The notes beneath the pieces were generated by a model. It made no database searches. It had not been told where the DNA came from and was given only the letters and a program-made list of their open reading frames with translations. A DNA stretch of 64,000 bases from NCBI GenBank assembly GCA_947846985.1, contig CANTUZ010000005.1:24276389-24340388 (forward strand), in the 5' to 3' direction. The stretch is from Fratercula arctica (lineage: Eukaryota > Chordata > Aves > Charadriiformes > Alcidae). This document shows positions 1 through 13,051 of the stretch, one piece after another (the first letter of the stretch is position 1; every line of letters starts with the position of its first letter). The translations under genes were made by a program, and so were the position numbers.

Positions 1-3000
1 CCCTGCAGCAGACATCTACCCTTTATAATTTAGGGAAGCACTGAAAAGATGGTGGAGTAAGACCTAACAAACGTGAAAAAAAGTCAGCATAAACCAAACA
101 GTAACTGGAATTGCAGTAGGGAACAGCAAGAACACTGCAGAAGTTTGCACTTTGCGAAGCAATAGGGTTCTTAGATTCCAACAGAGTCCTGAAAAGGTAA
201 AAATAGAGCTGGTGTGAAAAGGACTGATAGAAGTCCAAACAGCTTAGGAAGCTCAGTAGCCTATCATCACCTCCAGGAATAGTGGCATACGCCTCCATGA
301 TGGTACAGAATGGAAGATATGGTATTATTTTCCAGGGATGAATAAAAGTGATACTTTCTGTCTCTATACTGTGTTTTGTTAGTGGGTAATTGGCTTCTTG
401 AAAAGAAATTTATCTGTCCTTGTTTCAGCAAAGGGAACATGGAAGAAGATATATATACGAACAACCATGTGCTTTTCCAAGCAAACAAAAGTCAAAATAA
501 TATTTTAAACCAGATGAGCTCTTGTTATAGCTGGCTGTATATTAAATACAACTTTGCAGACTAAAAGTACAGTCTTTGAGTTTTCCTCTGTCTCGTCACA
601 CTCTACGTGCACTGAAAGAAAATGAGACACATTCACAGGGACAAATACATCAGTCTTGGCAATCTAAGCAATTGTATCTTACAACAACTTCTGTTCTCTT
701 ATCCCACATCTCGGAATTTAAATCCCATATCAGATCAGACCCCCTACATGACAGAAGAATTTGATGCAAACAGAAGCAAGATTTAATGGAATTATGCCAA
801 GAATACTTTTGGGCTAAACTGTATATAACAGAATTTCTGCCAGTGAATTGGGTGACAGGAGCAGAAAATCTAATCAACTTTTTTACTATGCTATCACCTT
901 TGAGTTTAAGTATAGACAAATATCAGAGTGTATCATTTCCATGCAACGAGGGGCTGCAAAAATATAGATATTACATGGAAAAGCCATTTGAAAGGCAGAA
1001 AAGAAGGTGAGTTTAAAGCACTTTGACCCAGTTAGGCTGGGACTCTCCAGTATATGGCGTGAGAAAGTATTTTTTACACCTGGAAGAACTGTGCTGCAGA
1101 GGAAGGTACTTATGCAGGGCAAAGACAAAATAAATGAAAGATTTCATTTACCATATGCTCTAGAAAAAGGCCAGCTTCTCAAGGCGTTGAACAGGAAGAA
1201 TTAAAGCATTAATTTAACATGTAAAAGGCTGTTCTCCGAGTTGTGATTAGCATTGAGATTCTAGGTTAAGAAACTCAGATTTGGTCAACATATGTGTGCT
1301 ACATTATCTGTGTTGCTTGTTTCCAACAAATGTGCAAGACCCTTCTATGTTCATTCAAGTCACTAACCACAACTTGCTTTCCACTCCCCTTTCAGCTGTA
1401 GTGAAGTTCATCCACAACTTGTAAATTGACACTGCAAATCGTTTGGCCCCCTTGCAAACCAAGAAGCCTTGGCTTACTCTGCGTCCGTCCTAGCTGTCCT
1501 TTTACTTTGCATTCAGTCGTATCTATAGTTGGATGTATTTCTTTATGAATCAAGAAGCAGCAGAGTAAAATAGCTACAAAAAAATTATGAAGACTGCGTT
1601 CCACAGTAACCTAAAAGTTGCACAGAAATAAATAGAGAACTGTGATTTAGGATCGATACACAGAAAGAACTTATAGTCACCAAAATAAAAGAAAAGCCTC
1701 TACTGAAATAGCTGAAGAGTGCCTCTCCCTCCTCTCCATTAAACTCTGCTATTATTGAAATGAATACATTGATGTAGACGGACTTTATCAGGATATTCTG
1801 AAGAATGACTTTTTTTTAATATATGGGATTTATTTTCTCTTTCACTTATAAATTAAAGGTAAAGAACTATCATCATTAATGCCATCATTTCGAAAAAGTT
1901 ATGAGAGTTCTAAGGAAAATCTGAAATCTGTGTTCTCAAATTTGCCTGCAAGACATGTATATATACGTGTATATTTTCCTGTGAAGTTTTTCCCTTCCTT
2001 CTAAATCTGATACAGGTTTACCCAGAGAAATGGCATCAAAGGGGTTAAAGACATAATATTAATGCTGTACTACACTGATGTCAGCAATTTATGACGGGAT
2101 GGTGGGTTCCAGTGCCAGAAGCTATGGCACAGGAGAGAATGTTATTTTAACAGCATGATTCTCTATGAAAGCCTGTCATCTTCTGTTCTTGAACCTTTGC
2201 TAATGTACTAAGGCGACATGCCCAGATAGAAAAGGAATGTTTTTCAGCTGTTATGTGGTGGCTATTAATATAGTTACTGCTATACAATAAATATGCTGCT
2301 ACTGCTTACCATCATTTTAAATTGACAAAGACATAGGAATCTCTTGGGACACCATTGTTTCTGAAGGGCCACATCCTTCATTCTTTATTCAGATGAAACT
2401 TTTAATAACTTAGCTCAGGAGAAATTTTCCTTTTAAGAATTTTAAGCCCTTGAGACCAGCCGGCTACAAATACCATGCTGTGTCAGGCCACATTCACTGT
2501 GACTGACAGGGCACAATGCAACACACAAGTTCAATTTTTTCTGCATTGTTGCTCTCGTACTCCTTTGATATTTTTCTAACATGCCTGACAATACCATAGT
2601 CAGGACCAGCACATGCTCAGCAGCAGGAAGACAGAGATGAAATTCTGAATATTAGGACTGATTTACTGTTACGTCTGACTAATAGCCCTCACAACTCACA
2701 GTGGATGAATAAAAAGTTTAGCACTTGTTTAACTCTTCCCAGAATTTCCTTTCTTTCTGCTACCACTTTCCCAAATCACTCACCTGTATTCTAAAGATTT
2801 CCTTACTTCTTTTTCAAAAGCAATTGCAAGGCAAAGAGAAACTTTCTGTCTAGTAAAGAGACTTTTTATGTATGCCATTTGACCAGTTGCCTGTGGTTTT
2901 CTTTTGGCTAACAAGTTCTTGCAACATCATGACCAAGGACTATAGAGCTAATCCTTCAAGGCCCAATGAACAGTTTTACATAGTTGTTCATAGCTTACAC

Positions 3001-3804
3001 AAGTGTCCTTCTAAGTAAATTATCAACAATGCCTGTTCTTGAACAGGTAATTACGCCTACCCCATTCATCAAGAAAGAAATCTGATTCACCATGATGAGC
3101 AGATGCACCTTGATCACCTGAGCCAATTAGGTCACCTGAGCCAAGGTGGCACTTTGAGGCACCGGGTTGCTCACAGAATCACCTCAGTGATCTGGGAGAG
3201 CAAGAAAATTCTGTGGAATCAGCAGAACTTATACAAAAACATCTACAGAGAAATATTTACATCTCTGTATTTGGATTTCCTGTGTGTCTGTAAAAGTAAA
3301 ATACTTCTTTAATGTTAAATCAAAGTAGCCGTTAATGCCTTTTATACCAAAATTAAAATGTAACGTGTGTATACATTACTGCTCAAATTTGAAGTAGTGC
3401 TACTGCAGCTGTAAAACTGGTTGCTGTTCATACCTGCTCATACATTATTCCTGCTCAGAAAGCTTACCACCTACCTTTCATGTACTTTGTTGCCTTCACT
3501 CACCCTGAACTGTTTTTCTGCCAAAATACATGAAGCAAAACTTGAAATTTCACTGGAAAATGCAGAAGTGGAGCATTATTTCCCTTATACATAATGGGGG
3601 GGCGGAGAAGAGGGGGGAAGAAGAAAAGAAACAAATCCAAAACTGTCTCCCTGACTGCATGACCGCTGGAAATGAAAACTGAGGAGACTTTAGACAATGT
3701 TGAACACGATCTCAGCAGAGGAAGAAACTAATCACAGAAATAGGTGATCTACTGGTTCGAGCACAGAACTGCAATTTGCATGAGCACATGCTGTAGAACC
3801 AGAG
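1..3804. other. Gene-free AT-rich DNA
   Basis: I see no exon, RNA gene or identifiable repeat. The open frames here are short, start at arbitrary ATGs and lie in AT-rich sequence without flanking splice signals that stand out, so they look like chance frames. The only local structure I could pick out is the duplicated E-box unit near 3.1 kb, listed separately. Confidence 0.6.
3114..3144 (+). repeat. Short direct repeat carrying two CACCTG E-boxes
   Basis: The 13-mer TCACCTGAGCCAA occurs at 3114-3126 and again at 3132-3144, an 18-bp period. Each copy contains a CACCTG E-box (3115-3120 and 3133-3138). CACCTG is the core bound by E-proteins and by the ZEB and Snail zinc-finger repressors, and ZEB proteins often use paired sites. 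The duplication is seen directly; any regulatory role is inference. Confidence 0.55.
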
Positions 3805-5180
3805 GAGGCATCCTGGGTCAGTGAATCCAATTCCCTGTTATCATAAGTAATCATGTCATATAATCCCATTCATCTCATTTGAGCTCCGTCTTAAAACCCT
3901 TTCTATGAATTTGCAGAATAAATGCATTCATAGCGGGTTTATATTCATTTGTTCTTGTGTAACCTTGTCCTTTAGCAAAAATAGCTCATCCTCCTCCCAT
4001 CCCCCGTTTATTTATAGAAAGCAATCATATTTTTTCTCAGCTATTATTTTGCTAGGCTAAGTCCAGCTCTTTCAGTCCCTTCATGTAAAATAGCTTCTTC
4101 GTTCCTCTAATCATCAAAGCAGCTGGTCTGTGTACCTGCTTCAGTTCAGACATCTTTTTTTTTTGAATACTCTCTACAATGTTGCAAATAGTTTTAACCA
4201 ACCCTACTATTAACCATCAAGTTTTCATTACCTACTGGAAATACTTTGCTTCACACGTAAGATGTTTTCCTTCTCTCATTCTCTCTCCCCTTCTTTCTTT
4301 TCTTTCCTTTCTCTATCTCTCTCTGTCATGGTCAAGTCACACACGTGTTGTGTGATTGACTCATACATCCAAGTCTCCTTTCCCATCTGCTGTTTTCCCA
4401 GCCTGCAAGTTCAACTTTTTGTTAATTAACAATATAAATGTATCAATACCTAATATTTTTCATTGTTTTGCTTAATTTAATCATAAATCTGTTATTTCTG
4501 TGTCTTAGAACTGTCAAAGATTTTTCATATATTGCAGTATTCTAATGAGAACTTATCTCAAATTTGTGTCATTGGTTGATTTTATTCCTAATAAACTAAT
4601 TCCTAAATGAAAATGCTAATAATTGTCAGCTCCAAAGATAATGCTAGAGGAATTCTGATAACAATATCTCTGGAGACAAATTATTCCTTTTTTTAGCTCT
4701 CTTCAGTTGCTTTACACTTAGAAAAGTAATTGTTTCTAAGTCTCTTAAGTCTCTAAGTCTCTTCCTTAGGCTAAATAATGTCACCACATCAGATGTTCTC
4801 TTGAAGTCCAGCTAGAAAAGTGCACTATCATTTTCTTCTAGAAAACCAGTTATCTGGTTAAATACAGCTATCAGGCTAGTCTAGCATGACTTCTCCCTCT
4901 ACCTTTGGCTAATGCAAACTGTATTCCATCCCAATTTTTCACAGGTATCTATCTTCTTAAATATTTGTCTCAAAATCTGTTTTAAACCCTTGATTATGAC
5001 AAAGGCAAACAACCATTAGCCACAATAACAAAAATGACCACTTCCTTCTTTTCTTCTCCTTCCTTTTCATACGTTCTCCAATTATGAAGGATGCTTCAGG
5101 AGTTACTGTTTGAAATCTTCCAGATTTCCAGGGTGAAATTTAACTCTTGTTGCATTCTCAGATGAAGGAACATCTGTTTT
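3805..5180 (-). mobile_element. Ancient CR1/L3-like LINE, 3' part, strongly diverged
   Basis: Read on the given strand, this stretch follows the order of a reverse-complemented CR1/L3 LINE. A tail-like segment near 3820-3850 comes first, then the 'tatttatagaaagcaatcat' and 'ttttgctaggctaagtccag' block at about 4010-4070. Next are 'ctaatcatcaaagcagctgg' near 4110, 'cttgaagtccagctagaaaa' near 4801, and 'atcaggctagtctagcatga' near 4870. These correspond to successive antisense landmarks of the reverse-transcriptase region and 3' UTR of CR1-superfamily elements known in amniotes. No frame is intact, and the middle (about 4200-4760) matches poorly, with a pyrimidine-rich patch. The left edge is the element's 3' end. 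The right (5') edge is uncertain and could lie anywhere between 5060 and 5190. The match is from memory of the family, so subfamily assignment is not possible here. Confidence 0.55.
4266..4325 (+). repeat. Pyrimidine-rich (CT/CTTT) low-complexity tract
   Basis: About 60 bp made almost entirely of C and T, with mixed TTCTCTC, CTTTCTTT and CTATCTCT units. It lies inside the poorly matching middle of the old CR1/L3-like LINE and may be a later expansion within it. Confidence 0.7.
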
Positions 5181-6844
5181 TAAATACATGTTGCTATTAG
5201 CCTTTTTGCCTTTGCATTTTTCAGTGTCATCTTCACAGAAAACTCGGTAACAGAGTTCTAACGCTGATACTGAGACTAATTTAACTTACTTGGAAGGCGT
5301 TACAAAAATTGCTCTCTTCATCTGTTTCCCTACAATAGGGATAACGAAATATATGTCACTCAAAGTAGGGTTAGGAGTTTTGCTTTGTTTATATTTATGT
5401 GTTGCTTTAGAAAAAGAAAAAGCACTGTCTATGGCATCATCATGTTCCCAGTAAACGACACTGTGATCTCGTTAAGTGTCTGAATGTTAACCCTCTTGGG
5501 TCTCTCGCAAGTTCTGCTGGATGAAAAACTCTCATATTGGGTATTTTCTAGGAATGCATCTAGATTAAATCATTACGGTCTTCCTGTTTGCGGTTGTGCT
5601 ATGATAATAAGTTTTTATACTGTTACTATTGTTACAGACTAATCCTACGGTGGCAAAAATTGCTACAGTTTTCTTACAATAGCTTCATAATTCACGAAAT
5701 CAAATGAGAAACAGAAAATGCTACATAGGCTGAAAATTCTCATAACAAATGTACGCAGCGTAGATGGTATTTATGGACAGGTGCATATATATATGCATGA
5801 AAAATATTTATAAAATATAGCTCAGTAATGTAGACTAGCAGCTTAGATAAATGCACTTCAATCGGTACTAAACCTGGTAAGTAGACACTGAAAAGGCAAG
5901 ACGGTGTTAGTCAGAATGAGAGGATTAGTGCTAAAAATGTATGAAAAAGAAGATAGTATAACTTTTTAAACAATATGGTAAGTGGCAAGATCATAACTAG
6001 AAAAAATATTTTTTTCATATGGAAAATACATGCTACACATGACAGAAGGGAGAAGGGGGGAAGCCAGACCAGTCAAAAGCAGTGGCCACTACCAGACGCT
6101 TCAGGAAGTCCTGAAGACTAACGAGACTAAAGAGATCCTAAATTCTAATTGTTCACATATTTGTAAACAAGTTCCTAAGTGTCTACCTAGCTCCTGAATG
6201 ATTAACAGATGTCTTAGTCACTCCTTTACAAGGGCACATATCCTCATATCCATAAAATATTTTTGTTTTGCAACTAAGAATGTCCTGTTACCCATATAAG
6301 GAGCTGCTACTTCTCCTGATCGTAACTTTTTGACTTTATGGATATCCCGTGGCACTGAGTTCAGCAGGATAGCTCCTAACTCTAGAGAATATAATCACTT
6401 TCGTAAGTATTTGTCTATTTTTATAGCATTCTTTATGCAGATCCTTGATCTGATATAATGAAAAAGACACTTTGGAATATTCTGTTTCTCCCCATCTACC
6501 TAATAGCTCTTGTATTCCTTTCAAGCATCTCCCTTCTGAGATAAATATTTCTATTTTGTGTAGCGTCTCCTCACAATATTAACAAATTTTGCTGTGAAAA
6601 ATGCAGGTTTCCTTTGGGGGTAAAAAAAAAAAAAAAAAAGGCAGCAAAACCAAACACGGGAAACTCTCTTTTGCTGTTGACTTCAATTCTGAAGAAATTG
6701 AGATGTCTAGATTTTTATGGGACATTTCATACAAAGACCATCTTTCACTGCATCATCTTTAATTTACAGACAATAGGTGATTCTCCAACACAACTTTGAA
6801 CAAACTTTCTGGGATAGGTCAGAAGTTTTAACCAGATAGGACCA
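5181..6844. other. Gene-free AT-rich DNA
   Basis: No coding exon or recognisable element. It contains a near-perfect palindrome of alternating TA flanked by GC pairs (TGCATATATATATGCA, 5782-5797) and an 18-base A run at 6622-6639 that follows a GGGGG. A short open frame runs through the A tract and is an artefact of it. Confidence 0.55.
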
Positions 6845-6938
6845 AAGATTAAACAACTTGACCAAGTAAGCTCAGTGAGTCAGCAGTAGAGTCAGAAGGA
6901 ATAAGACCCAGAAGTGAAATCTCATTGTTTTTAAGCCA
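6845..6938 (+). mobile_element. MIR-like (CORE-SINE) fossil
   Basis: The order of words (gattaaacaacttgaccaag, then tcagtgagtcagcagtagag, then aataagacccagaagtgaaa and a final ttttaagcc) tracks the MIR core. That core reads roughly 'ttaagtaacttgcccaaggtcac-cag-agt-gtggcagag-cgaacccag'. MIR and other CORE-SINEs were active in early amniotes and leave low-copy, strongly decayed traces in birds. The stretch has no tRNA-like head that I can see, so it would be a core-to-3' fragment. The assignment rests on remembered consensus and needs a profile search. Confidence 0.45.
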
Positions 6939-9900
6939 ACATAAATTTCCCAACCTTCTCTGCAGAGCCAGGATTTCACCTCCATTTCCATAGCATGCTC
7001 CTCTCTCCTCTAATCGCTAAAGCACAATTGCACCAACTCACTTTTAAAGGCCATTTTGGTGGCGGTGCTGGTGTTAGTTTTTGACCGCGCATGTACTTGA
7101 TTTCACATGATTTCACAAAAATGTGCTCATTATGCATTATTTCAGTAACATAAGCTGAGGCAAGTAGTGTGATTTAAAACTTACTGACACTGTAATCCCT
7201 TTAAACAGTTCCATCATCGCATTAACTTACAGGGAATGAAAAAAAGTATAATATCAAAATTGAATCAAGTAAACTATAAATAAAATTTCTGTAGAAAGAC
7301 AGATCTCATTTCAGGCTATTTGCACCAAGGAACATGATGATAATGTACAGTATTTGTGTACTTGATCTAGAAATGCTTTAACAACTTCTGTTTATTTGTA
7401 TGGGACTCGTACTAACAAATAATGATTACATTTTCTGTCCTAAATCTTTGGAAACTGTGAAACAAAGTAAATTAAATAAAACCATTGTATTTTTGTTCAG
7501 TCTGGAGAAACTCAAATATTCCAGCAGATTTAAATCTTCCTTCTTTTTAGAGCAACAAAGCTGTTCAGGTATTTTCTTAATTATTTTTCCTCCTTCTTGT
7601 TTATTATTACTATACTTGATAGGCTTATCACAAACATTTGCAAGCACCAAATTGTTTTTAATGCAGCCAAAAAATAGTGGAAGCTTAGCTTGGACATCTT
7701 CAATACTTCCTTGGTAATCCTAATAATTTTCTGATGATAGCAACTCTCCAGAATTTTGCTCAAAATGCTTGAGAAATATTTGAAATGGAAGAAGTGATTC
7801 TTTGATTTAATACTTATATTTTTAACCAATACAGATGGGCATATTTTCCAATGTAGTTTTACCAGGGACATTCAATCTGGACAGCCACAGTTCTCACATT
7901 ACTGAGATAATGTTATTGCTATTAATAATCTCAAAGAACCTCTGACTTTGAAGGCATTGCATAGAGCTGCAGATGACTACATAAAGGTCATTATTTTTAT
8001 AGCTGTAACATTAAAAATACTGGAAACTCCATACACATGGCTTTGTTCTGCTGTATGTTTACCTTCAAAAAGCTAGAAATGAATGTGACAGGAAGAATAC
8101 TTGCAGGAAATATAACACTATATAAACGACACTCTAGTGCAAGCTAAGCTTACGGCAATATAAATATTGATGTTATTAATGCCACCTAAAGTATCCAAAT
8201 ATAATATATATCTCCCTATCTTGTGTGCAACATAGCAGTTTATGTCACCAAGGCATTACTTCTGATGCAATAACTTTTATTATAAAATGATTTATTGCAC
8301 CGAAGTCCATCAGGAAGGAAAAAGAGCTTGAGGAGATGCACAATGGGAGTAAGACAGGACCAGGAAAAGAAAGGAGAACCGGAAGCACAGAGAGTTCAGT
8401 AACGTAAATGATCACAGTATCTTTCCAGAGGTTTCTACAGTACACGCTTTTAACCACTGGCTGCAAGACATGTACTTATTTTATGTGAATGTGGTTTCCT
8501 GAAGTGAATGGAAATTTAGACATTTGTAAGGGTTTAGCAAATTGGGCACATAGATATAAGATCTGAAATACATACATAACAGATCTTACGAATAGGTGCC
8601 AGGACAAAAACTCTGACAGTGCTGAATAGACTCTTGCTGTTATTTCAGTGCCATGTGTTCCCATTATCTTCTTAATTACTCACCCACAGCTACAATAGAA
8701 GACAATGATGTTGCAGTCAGTACATTCTTTGTCAAAGGAGAATATATCAATCCTATGCTAAGACTCAGTCCTGGGTCATTCCTTTCTGCTATTCCAAATG
8801 ACCGAACTCCATTAATTAATTTATCTTAAGTGACAAGAAAGTTTCCTTATGCCAGTTGTACCAGCCCCATCACCGCAGGCATATTTTCAACACTAATACA
8901 CCAGTGCTTTGTCAAAGCTAATTTTATTTGCGCCTAGAAATGAGGCTTCCATAATTTCTTGGAGATTGTGTAATAATTTTTGCTCTTACAAAATATCCTG
9001 ACGTTCAGCTTATTTGAGACAAAGGCTAAAAGAGTAAAGATGGCATTCCAGCTAATGAGACAAGTATCATGATTTTCAGTTTCTCAGAGAACACTCAGCA
9101 TCTCTCACTACTTTTTGCCTGATTATCTGGAGACAAACACTTTTAAGAAAGGCAATTTATTAGAGTCTACGAGAAATTCCAGCCTGAATGTTACAAGTCT
9201 GTACGGCAAAATACACATATAAGTATTGGCAGCTGGTTTTACAAACTTTCTTTAGATCATTTAAGTTCGAAGTTATTTTTTACATGTTTTTGCTGAAAGC
9301 TGCTAACAGAACTTGTATGTATTATCTTAGATTCCAGGTGTCAGTATAATATTTTTTGTCTGGCTTTAGGGTGCATGCCTTTCTCAGTACCCATGTTCCA
9401 TCGGTGCACCGAGCAGGAAGGAAAGAAATATATCCCTTTCCAGGTGGCTTATGGGACTTTACAGTAGAGTTAAAACTAGCAATCAGATCACAAGTTAAGC
9501 GTTTAAATGAGGCCTTTTGTTGGATGGATGCTCCTTTGCATGAGAGAGGAAGCATAAAGAGCTCATAAGTGTGTTAAAAGTTTTAGCAACTGCTCAATGA
9601 TGTGTTTGAATGAAGTCCTAATTAGCCATCAGGGATATGGAAAGGATAGTCAGAAGAAGTTACCCCACTCCTTTGATGTCAGTGGGAATTATTTCTATAG
9701 AGTTTCCTGAAGGCCAAAACATCACCTAGGTCTTTGACTCCAGAAGCTTTATATGAAATGCTTAAATTAAACAGAGACTCTCAGCTATTTTGGTGCTATT
9801 ACTCACACAAGCACCTAAAAATGGACTATACTCAAATTAATCAATTGCATGGGCTGGAATTAAATTTCAGGGATTTATGCAGATGAAAATAGTATTTATG

Positions 9901-11306
9901 GAAGCAAATAAGCAATTCTATATCACTTTAGATACCCTGTTTCCCCAAACCAAAATGTTTTATTTGAAATTTATTTAAATATTTCTAAAATTTTCAGCCA
10001 ATTCTGAGCTTAATATCAAAGATAAAATTCATGACTTTGTGTTAAATTTAAGAGGAATGGATTCATCATCAATATCTGACATTCTCTGTAATTTTTTGCT
10101 ACGCTGGAAAGTTAACCTAGAGATCAGATCATCTAGTTGGTCAATCATTCCTTGGTTCAAACCCTAAACTAGCATAACTCATGTAATGATGAAATAATTA
10201 AGAAAATTATGTCAGTATAGACCAACTGAGGAGCAAACCTGCATGTTCAAACTACAGAGTATATATTCTAGCATCATCAGATATCCTAAATACCATATCA
10301 GTAACTGGATGCCATACTTCAAGTCCACTGGAATCATACCCACTATGCTATTACAGTATTTTGTCTCCAGGAAACACTTGAGAAGGAAAAATTCAGTTAT
10401 AGACGAGAAATCATCTATAGGATGATCTAGGATCAGCCTCGTATTTATTGCGAAGGTTATTCCAATGCATGTTCTTTATTTGGGAAATCAGTTTGGGAAG
10501 TTTTAGTACAGAGACAAGTTGTGCAATTCAAGGAAACCAAGATGCTGGAGATGTGCATAAAAGCTTTCCTTTGAAATAAATTTTAATTCCTCCCATGCCT
10601 CCAGAAGGAAACTGCTTTTGACGGACTGCATTTTGCCACTGCTTCATTTAATAATTCATATCAACACTTACCAAGGGAGACTGGTCTTTGCTTTAGTTCT
10701 CGTTGTATGCCAGCCAACCTGCTACCTATTCTTAAGACTTTTATTACTTATTGCTCTTGTTTTGTGGTGATACTTTGCAGGCGATACTGCTACAATTAAA
10801 CAAAAAAATGCCAGCATGAGAAAATTTGATCTTCAGAAAGGGCTTTTATTTCAAACTGGATCAGATTTATATTTTACCTCATGCTGTATTTTGAAATTAA
10901 AACTTTCTCGCTCAAAAACTTAGCAATATAATGGGTGATGCTTCTTGATCCCTATGGAGACAGCCACATGACACTTCTGTGAGCTTAAATATATGTGGAG
11001 ACCCTGCCAAATAGTTATCATGTTCAAAACCTATTGACTTTGACTGGAATTGAAAGTATGCAGAATTTTGCAGAACCCGGCCTCAGCTGTGGAAAGGGGT
11101 CTGCTTCCCAAATTTATTTTAGATCAAGCTGGAAATAGAAGGAGCGAGTGACACATACAGCATAAAATGGAGGCCTGCATTTCACAGGAATAATACCTTA
11201 GCCACTTTTAAGGGAGGAGGGGAAGGTAGGGGACAAATCAAAGAAACTTCTATCGTTTTGGCATGGAATGACTGCAAAACCAGTACTGCTGCACCATTCT
11301 TAAACT

Positions 11307-11331
11307 GAGGGCGGAGGGCGGGGGGGTGGGT
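11307..11331 (+). repeat. G-rich run with G-quadruplex pattern
   Basis: Four or more runs of at least three G separated by one to three bases (gagggcggagggcgggggggtggg) in an otherwise AT-rich setting. This fits the usual G3+N1-7 quadruplex pattern on the + strand. There is no gene nearby that would suggest a role. Confidence 0.7.
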
Positions 11332-13027
11332 AGAGTCTTAAATACTAGTAAATTCAAGTAATGTGGAGTCGGTTCTCCTCAGGAGCAATACTCTATATGC
11401 ACTGAAATACTCATGAAAAAATATTCCTGACTTACATTGCTACAACGGAGAGCAAAACCCTCAGAAATCAACCATGGCCACCTATAATGCCCTTTAAAAA
11501 CTGATATATGCATAAGTCGTTACAGTAATAGTCACTTCGTTACAGTATTCTTCAGATTTCTGCTGTACTTTCTGGACAGCCTTACAATGTCCTTCCTCTA
11601 TTTACTCCAAATTCAGTTTGTATATGGAAAAATCAGACATTGTGAAGTTGCAGCTTCATTAAGAATTATCTGATTATAGGAATAATTTTAATGCTTGCAC
11701 TTGGACTGGAAGTATACAATTGTTTTGCTGGATTTATTTTTGTTATTCTCCCAGGTCCCACACACTCAAGTGGTTGAATGGCCACATACTAACCACATGT
11801 ATGAGTTTCTCTACAGGATGGCATGTTAATCGTCAAAATAAATCAAGAAACTTGGCTCAAACAATGTGATAATTTTGCTGTTTATGGAAGACCAATTTTT
11901 TTCACAGTGCATGTTAGAAAGTGGAGGATTATTTTTCATTTCCTGATTTAAAGCTTTAACACTTTAAAAAACGGATTTTTCAGACATTCCCTTTGGACTA
12001 AATGTTCTACTTCTGATTCTGTTTTCAAAAATGTTGTGGATTTTTGCACTTGCTTTTTAAATTCTGCGAGGGGTGGCGTGTACAAATAGGCAGCTCTCTG
12101 TAGTTACCCATTTGATTTGTCAGTGCACTGATATCTATGCATTGATTCATAAACCATCAGCACCCTCTGCTTTACTTCAGGCATTTCACACAGTTCTGCA
12201 CGTGCACTGCATTTCTGATTCTTTACAGCCCTAAATACGTTTTGTGTGAGACTGTCAATTGGTCTGATGTAAGGATGCTCACCTTCTTTCTGCTTTACCC
12301 TGTGGATGAAGATTTGAAACAAGAAGTCAGTCTCTTCATTTTCAGTTATGTAGATGTAAAATAATTCCAGATTTCAGAAGATTAAACCTGGATTTATACT
12401 GGAGAAACTCTGTGGTGAAAGTGTGACCAGTCACACACTAGTTCTTGTTATTTCAGGTCTTATAATTCCTTTTCCCATATTGGTAGTGGTGTGTCATGAG
12501 AAGATTGAAACAGTGAAAAATTGTCAGAAAGATCATCCTCTATTTCCGGCCAGTAATACAAGGTATGAAGATAGTTAGTTCACGTTATTTTATTTGCAGC
12601 ATTGCAATGCATATAAAGGAAAGAAATCAGGATCCCATGTGAACATCAGCAATTATAGAGCACACATACTTATTTATAATAAGAAGAATCTTCCTACTGG
12701 AAATTGCCAGAAAAGCAAGCAATACACTGGGCTGATGAATTCAACTTGTATAATTACCTGGGGGAAAGGAACTAGAGTGAAGGAAAGGGAGATTTGCTCC
12801 TTGTCAAATCAGCTCTAATCTCATTTCCACACAGTCTAGAACGACAGCTTTGCGCCTGTATCTATTAGTGAACTTGTAGACTCCTTCCTAACGTAGCTCT
12901 CTCAGATAAGAGATGTTAAAATAGATAGAATCAAAGGACCATGAAAGTATAACCCTCTAATCTTGGTGGGAAGACCTAGGTTTCAATATATCTAGGGTTT
13001 TAAGCATTGGAGGTTAAGACAGTAGTT

Positions 13028-13051
13028 AGAGAGAGAGAAAGAGAGAGAGAG
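13028..13051 (+). repeat. (GA)n microsatellite
   Basis: About 24 bp of GA dinucleotides with one AAA interruption. Confidence 0.8.
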
